DNA of 64,000 nucleotides, taken from JABDCI01 sp964475835. Its GTDB lineage: Bacteria > Verrucomicrobiota > Verrucomicrobiia > JABWAM01. Positions within the stretch are counted from its first letter, which is position 1. Each line of letters starts with the position of its first letter. The translations under genes were made by a program, and so were the position numbers. Below, piece after piece: positions 60,345 through 64,000 of the stretch. A model generated the notes under the pieces. That model worked only from the letters and a program-made list of their open reading frames with translations. It had not been told where the DNA came from and searched no databases. The DNA lies in assembly GCA_964475835.1 (NCBI GenBank), contig CAYYYL010000003.1, forward strand, positions 62,001 through 126,000, written 5' to 3'.

Positions 60345-61202
60345 ATGGGTATTGTTCAAACAACCCCCTTTCGACTAATCTGCGCCCGCATGCTTTTCTC
60401 TTTTCGACACTGGACACGCCTATGTTCGGTCAGCGGCATTTTTCTGCTGTTGGCGGGATTCCTTCAAGCCCAGGATGCTCCGTCGGTCATCAATCCCAAG
60501 CTGATGAATGCCGAGCTTCTTGCAAGAGGCAGGGAGGTTTACGAAAACAATTGTGTCGGTTGCCATGGCACCAAAGGTGATGGTCAGGGTCCCGCTGCCG
60601 ACCGACTCACCCCCATGCCTCGGGATTTCACGGCGGGAACTTTCAAATTTCGCAGCACCCCCACGGGATCCCTTCCCACGGACGAAGATCTCTTCCGCAC
60701 CATCCGTCAGGGTCTCTATGGAAGTGCCATGCCCTCCTACCGGTTCATGCCCGATCGCGATGTCCTTTCCGTGATTCAATACATCAAAACATTTTCGGAT
60801 ATTTGGACAGATCCCTCCAACTACGCCGCTCCGATGCCCATTCCTTATCCTCCGGATTGGTTTAAAAACTCCGACCAGGTTTTGGAACATTCGAAGAAAG
60901 GGCGCGCGATCTATGTTCAGTACTGCCTCTCATGTCACGGAGACAAGGCGGACGGACATGGGCCCTCCAGTGCCACCCTTGAAGACAAATGGGAACGTCC
61001 CATCAAACCTGCGGACCTGCGAAAATCCTACATCCGAAGCGGTCGAACACTTACCGACATTTACAAGGTGCTCGTAACTGGTGTCGCCGGCGCCCCCATG
61101 CCGAGCTATGCCGAATCGACCACCCCCGAGCAACGCTGGGATCTGATTGCCTACATCCAGCAACTCCGGACCGAACACTATCAGGAAACCCATTCCAATT
61201 GA
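60345..61202 (+). CDS. Dihaem c-type cytochrome
   Basis: A protein of about 285 residues with a hydrophobic N-terminal helix (about 30-43, SVSGIFLLLAGFLQAQ) that is either a signal peptide or an anchor. Two class I cytochrome c domains follow, with CVGCH (about 70-74) and CLSCH (about 194-198); MPSY motifs near 128 and 259 supply likely Met ligands. Encoded just before ccoN, where a cbb3 operon often has ccoP later; it may supply electrons to, or take the place of, CcoP. The ATG at 60345 has an AAAGG 11 bp upstream; the ATG at 60390 is an alternative. Confidence 0.9.
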   Translation: MGIVQTTPFRLICARMLFSFRHWTRLCSVSGIFLLLAGFLQAQDAPSVINPKLMNAELLARGREVYENNCVGCHGTKGDGQGPAADRLTPMPRDFTAGTFKFRSTPTGSLPTDEDLFRTIRQGLYGSAMPSYRFMPDRDVLSVIQYIKTFSDIWTDPSNYAAPMPIPYPPDWFKNSDQVLEHSKKGRAIYVQYCLSCHGDKADGHGPSSATLEDKWERPIKPADLRKSYIRSGRTLTDIYKVLVTGVAGAPMPSYAESTTPEQRWDLIAYIQQLRTEHYQETHSN

Positions 61203-61206
61203 CCTT

Positions 61207-62619
61207 GTGAACTCCCCTTCCTCCCCCTCCCAACCGTTGGTTCCCTACAAGCTGGTGAAGCTTCATCTCGCGATCGCCATTCTTTACTCCATGATCGCCG
61301 TCCTTGCTGGAATGACCTTTTCCATGCAGTTTTTGAATCTCTACCCCTTTGAAAAGGTGGAGTTTCTTTCCCCCGGACGTGTCCGCATGGTTCACACCCA
61401 AGCTGTTGCTTATGCATGGATCGCCAATGCCTTCTTTGGTGTGGTTTACTATGTGATCCCTAAACTTACCGGTTTCCGAATTTGGTCTGAGAAGTTTGGT
61501 GTCGTATTATTCGGGCTATACAACCTATTGGTTTTGGGTTCGGTGGCTTTGATCCTTGGAGGTCATGCACAAGCACTCGAATGGGGCGAAACTCCCGTGG
61601 TGCTCGACCCTTTCATCGCCCTCGTCGTGGTCGGCATTGTGTTCAACGTTCTTTCCCCAGTTTGGAAATCCCGGGGCAAGCAGTATTACGTCACCGTCTG
61701 GTATGTCACCGCAGCATTAATCTGGACCCCCCTGGTCTATCTTATGGGTAATTTCCTGCCCCAATACTGGATTCCAGGCAGTGGTGGCGCGGCGATTACA
61801 TCGATGTACATCCATGATCTCGTTGGATTGTTCGTGACGCCGATCGGTGTCGGAACCATCTACTACCTCCTTCCCATCCTTCTAAAAAAACCAATCTACA
61901 GTCATGCCCTCTCTCTGATCGGATTCTGGGGGCTTGCGTTTTTCTATCCGATGAACAGCGTCCATCACTACCTATTCAGCCCGATTCCGATGTGGGCTCA
62001 ATATGCGTCGGTGGTTGCAAGCGTGGGAATCCACGTGGTTGTCTATACAGTTATCTTCAATTACTTCGCCACCATGCAGGGTGATTTTCGGGCATTCATC
62101 ACCTCCCTGCCTGTACGCTTTATTGCCATGGGAGCGCTTTGCTACCTCGTCACCTGCATTCAGTGTGCCATCCAGGTCACCCTCAGCGCCCAGGAGATCA
62201 TCCACTTCACCGACTGGGTTCCCGGTCATGCCCATCTCGTTCTCTTCGGAACATTCTCCTTCTGGATCTACGCATGGTTCTATTACCTCTGGCCGAGGCT
62301 TTACAAGACCGAGATTTTCTCAAAATCCCTCGGCGAATGGCAGTTCTGGCTCGCGACCCTTGGCACGTGGATTATGTGGGTGGATTTGGGAGCGGCTGGA
62401 ATGATGCAGGGTTTTATGTTGAAGATGCTTGCCCCATTCACCGACGTTGTCCATGCAACCAAACCGTTCTGGTGGACACGATCGCTCGCCGGCTCCATGA
62501 TCCTCGTGGCTGAATTCCTGTTTGCCGTAAACATGTACCTCACCTGGAAGTATCGAAATGTTCGCGTGAGTGAGGAAGAACTCAACGCTCCCCTCCGGGC
62601 GCAAGGAGCCAACACATGA
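61207..62619 (+). CDS. ccoN: cbb3-type cytochrome c oxidase subunit I
   Basis: A haem-copper oxidase catalytic subunit of about 470 residues with 12 or so TMs. Seen: RVRMVHTQAVAYAWIANAFF (low-spin haem His, about 61), FFYPMNSVHHYLFSPIP (about 238-254, Cu-B His pair) and TDWVPGHAHLVLFGTFSF (about 334-351, haem ligands). It reduces O2 to water and pumps protons; cbb3 enzymes have high oxygen affinity. I start it at the GTG at 61207; the in-frame ATG at 61147 lies inside the cytochrome gene. Overlaps ccoO by 4 bp. Confidence 0.95.
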   Translation: MNSPSSPSQPLVPYKLVKLHLAIAILYSMIAVLAGMTFSMQFLNLYPFEKVEFLSPGRVRMVHTQAVAYAWIANAFFGVVYYVIPKLTGFRIWSEKFGVVLFGLYNLLVLGSVALILGGHAQALEWGETPVVLDPFIALVVVGIVFNVLSPVWKSRGKQYYVTVWYVTAALIWTPLVYLMGNFLPQYWIPGSGGAAITSMYIHDLVGLFVTPIGVGTIYYLLPILLKKPIYSHALSLIGFWGLAFFYPMNSVHHYLFSPIPMWAQYASVVASVGIHVVVYTVIFNYFATMQGDFRAFITSLPVRFIAMGALCYLVTCIQCAIQVTLSAQEIIHFTDWVPGHAHLVLFGTFSFWIYAWFYYLWPRLYKTEIFSKSLGEWQFWLATLGTWIMWVDLGAAGMMQGFMLKMLAPFTDVVHATKPFWWTRSLAGSMILVAEFLFAVNMYLTWKYRNVRVSEEELNAPLRAQGANT

Positions 62620-63200
62620 AGCTGCTCGAGCGATTCAATGTGATCTTTCTGTTCGCTGGGCTGGGACTTTTCACCTTTGCCTTTATCAGCCTCGGACTAA
62701 TCCCGGCTTTCATGACCAACTCGGTCAAACCGATAAAAGTATTTCCCACCCACGTTCCCGAGGAATTCCAGAGTTACTATCAAACTCCTGAAGAATATCG
62801 TGCAGCCCTCTTCAAGGGCCGGGACATTTACGTCAGTGAAGCCTGCTGGCACTGCCATTCCCAATATGTCCGTCCTGTTGGAAATGAAGCTCTACGTTAC
62901 GGTCCTGAATCTACCGTGGCGGAATACCAAAACGAGCTCCAGCTCCCCCAGCTCTTCGGAACCCGCAGGGTAGGTCCTGATCTGATTCGCGAACACAACA
63001 AACATCCCAACGACTGGCATTTCGTTCATTTGTACTATCCAAGGGATGTGGAACCGATGTCGGTGATGCCGGGATACCCCTGGTATTTTAACACCGACAA
63101 ATCTCCCAAACCCGAGGCCGTGGCCCTTGTGGCCTATATCCAATGGCTGGGAAGCTGGGTGGAGGAAAAGGATGCCAACATCTACGAAACCCGGCCCTGA
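62616..63200 (+). CDS. ccoO: cbb3-type cytochrome c oxidase monohaem subunit II
   Basis: A 194-residue membrane-anchored cytochrome c. An N-terminal TM (about 8-32) precedes the haem site CWHCHSQYVRP (about 77-87), the CcoO hallmark, and GTRRVGPDLIRE, with MSVMPGYPWYF (about 145-155) supplying the Met ligand. It passes electrons to CcoN. Slightly short for CcoO (usually about 200-240). ATG overlaps the ccoN stop. Confidence 0.95.
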   Translation: MKLLERFNVIFLFAGLGLFTFAFISLGLIPAFMTNSVKPIKVFPTHVPEEFQSYYQTPEEYRAALFKGRDIYVSEACWHCHSQYVRPVGNEALRYGPESTVAEYQNELQLPQLFGTRRVGPDLIREHNKHPNDWHFVHLYYPRDVEPMSVMPGYPWYFNTDKSPKPEAVALVAYIQWLGSWVEEKDANIYETRP

Positions 63201-63462
63201 CGCGACGCCCACCAATCGCCTGCTCCGGTGGTGCGTGGGGATTTTTTCCGTCTCCATCCTGATCCTGGGGGGGATCCTGTTTTACGCCTGGCGGGAGGGG
63301 AATCTGATGATCTACCTGACCTCCGCTGGCATGGTCTATTTGATCTGCAGCTTTGCCTTCCTGATCATCATAATGATCGCCTTTATCGGAGGACATCTTG
63401 GTAGTTCATCGGAAATCGAGGCTCCCAAACTTGCCCTGTTCGACATCGAAAGGCAAAAATGA
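63172..63462 (+). CDS. Small membrane protein of the cbb3 operon
   Basis: A 96-residue protein with two TMs (about 23-44, GIFSVSILILGGILFYAW, and about 50-75, MIYLTSAGMVYLICSFAFLIII) and a short cytoplasmic tail. The ATG at 63172 has GGAGGAAAAGG upstream and lies inside ccoO (29-bp overlap). Its stop overlaps the next ATG. Not recognised; position and size suggest a CcoQ/CcoP-region accessory subunit. Confidence 0.65.
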   Translation: MPTSTKPGPDATPTNRLLRWCVGIFSVSILILGGILFYAWREGNLMIYLTSAGMVYLICSFAFLIIIMIAFIGGHLGSSSEIEAPKLALFDIERQK

Positions 63463-63644
63463 ACGAACTCGCATGTTTTTTTTGCGGAGTGGACTCCAAG
63501 GCCACGACGCTGTTTTTTGTTTTCTTCGTTTCCTGCCTTTCGGGGGCTGGACTTTTTTTACTGCTCTGGGCCATTTCAAAAGGTGATTTTAAAAATATCG
63601 AAGGCCCGAAATATGACGTCTTAAAACACGAAAAGGACTTATGA
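63459..63644 (+). CDS. CcoS-like cbb3 oxidase maturation protein
   Basis: A 61-residue protein: an N-terminal CFFCG pair of cysteines, one TM (about 18-40), then GDFKNIEGPKYDVLKHEKDL, which fits the CcoS tail pattern GxFxxxEGPxxxIL. CcoS is needed to insert cofactors into CcoN. Coupled by ATGA to the genes on both sides. The family assignment rests on this short motif. Confidence 0.7.
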   Translation: MNELACFFCGVDSKATTLFFVFFVSCLSGAGLFLLLWAISKGDFKNIEGPKYDVLKHEKDL

Positions 63645-63823
63645 AACCCAATCCCACACCTGATCCATCGGCAGACCACGAGGATGCGGAAATGCCCCCG
63701 GATAGTCAGCACGGGAAGCCTCCACTGGCCCTCCTTGCAATCTGGGTCGTGTTTTTCCTCTACACCTTCTACTACCTCTTCACCTACATGGTACCGGATC
63801 TCAAGAAATGGCTACATCCCTGA
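63641..63823 (+). CDS. Small single-TM protein of the cbb3 operon
   Basis: A 60-residue protein with a Pro/Asp/Glu-rich N-terminus and a single TM (about 29-49, ALLAIWVVFFLYTFYYLFTY). Position after the CcoS-like gene and size suggest a CcoQ-like or assembly-associated subunit. Its start overlaps the preceding stop. No family recognised. Confidence 0.55.
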   Translation: MKPNPTPDPSADHEDAEMPPDSQHGKPPLALLAIWVVFFLYTFYYLFTYMVPDLKKWLHP

Positions 63824-63870
63824 AACCCACCCCATCCCCCCACAGCCTTTTATCGTGATTCAAACCCGAC

Positions 63871-64000
63871 ATGCGTTCTCTTTTTACTTTGAAAGGGGAT
63901 CTCCCGCCCGGAGTCCATCCCTTCCCCACTCTGAAGGGAAAACGGCGGTTTGAGCTCATCAAGGCCTTCAACATTGTTCTCGGGGCCTACATTCTGATTC
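63871..64000 (+). CDS. Start of a further gene in the cbb3 operon (partial)
   Basis: An ATG at 63871 opens a frame to the window end (43 codons, MRSLFTLKGDLPPGVHPFPT...). An in-frame TGA 15 bp upstream bars a longer start. A hydrophobic stretch begins at about residue 32 (IKAFNIVLGAYILI), so a membrane protein is likely. It lies 47 bp after the previous gene, in the same direction. Not identified. Confidence 0.5.
   Translation, partial: MRSLFTLKGDLPPGVHPFPTLKGKRRFELIKAFNIVLGAYILI

Overview
This window looks like chromosome from a member of the Verrucomicrobiota. The main evidence is a pilus-like operon (about 29.2-37.6 kb) with the gene set and order of the Akkermansia Amuc_1098-1102 locus: secretin, two single-pass inner-membrane proteins, a PilM-like ATPase and a small secreted protein. 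Weak or absent Shine-Dalgarno sites, abundant secreted modular proteins and a dispersed 'ggcgacg...cgtcgcc' palindrome fit this placement. The exact class is not resolved from sequence alone. The gene set suggests a heterotrophic, polysaccharide-degrading, at least microaerobic bacterium (two GH9 glycosidases, cbb3-type oxidase, PEP carboxykinase, malic enzyme, acetate CoA-transferase).

Layout. 1-1.8 kb (minus): N-terminal part of a non-ribosomal peptide synthetase (condensation domain, cut by the window edge) translationally coupled to an Sfp-type phosphopantetheinyl transferase. 2.1-9.8 kb (plus): two tandem paralogous GH9 enzymes, one with a long C-terminal string of Calx-beta, LamG, FN3 and Ig-like modules. 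9.9-11.3 kb: polyprenyl-phosphate sugar transferase behind a near-consensus promoter. 11.5-13.0 kb: chemoreceptor with a periplasmic CxxCH haem motif. 13.2-20.2 kb: a 6.9-kb integrative element in a tRNA-Thr(UGU) gene, bounded by a 51-bp direct repeat. It carries a tyrosine integrase, an excisionase-like protein, two unrecognised HTH-bearing proteins, a structured non-coding stretch, and a type II restriction-modification set (controller, PD-(D/E)xK nuclease, gamma-type N6-adenine methylase) with matching candidate controller boxes upstream of both transcription units.

20.2-26.2 kb (minus): tightly packed operon pgpH-like, ybeY, DUF502, pdxJ, acpS, nnr. 26.4-29.2 kb: glnD, preceded by a 41-bp tandem repeat. 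29.2-37.6 kb (minus): the Amuc_1098-1102-like operon plus two downstream secreted or pilin-like genes. 37.8-41.4 kb: a membrane-anchored metallopeptidase and RNase R whose start codons overlap head to head. 41.5-46.2 kb: sugar nucleotidyltransferase, metK with a structured leader, a fused zinc-dehydrogenase/Gfo-Idh-MocA oxidoreductase, and a small EamA protein. 46.3-48.8 kb: purU, pgpA, tRNA-Pro, metallopeptidase. 48.9-53.6 kb (minus): UvrD-like helicase, AspT/YidE-type transporter, PocR-AraC regulator. 53.7-55.5 kb: GTP-dependent PEP carboxykinase, divergent from the regulator. 55.8-57.0 kb (minus): a DUF2892 gene with an in-frame stop and a radical SAM protein. 57.2-64 kb (plus): CoA-transferase, malic enzyme, dihaem cytochrome c, ccoN, ccoO and three small membrane proteins including a CcoS-like one, then a gene cut by the window end.

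How the genes work together. PEP carboxykinase, malic enzyme and the CoA-transferase make up the PEP-pyruvate-oxaloacetate/acetate node, and the last two sit in one reading direction with the terminal oxidase. The restriction-modification element is the most self-contained accessory system. Its best candidate novelty is the pairing of conserved controller boxes with uncharacterised HTH proteins and a structured RNA-like segment. The pilus-like operon is the best known host-interaction-type locus, here with a PilM-PilN fusion.
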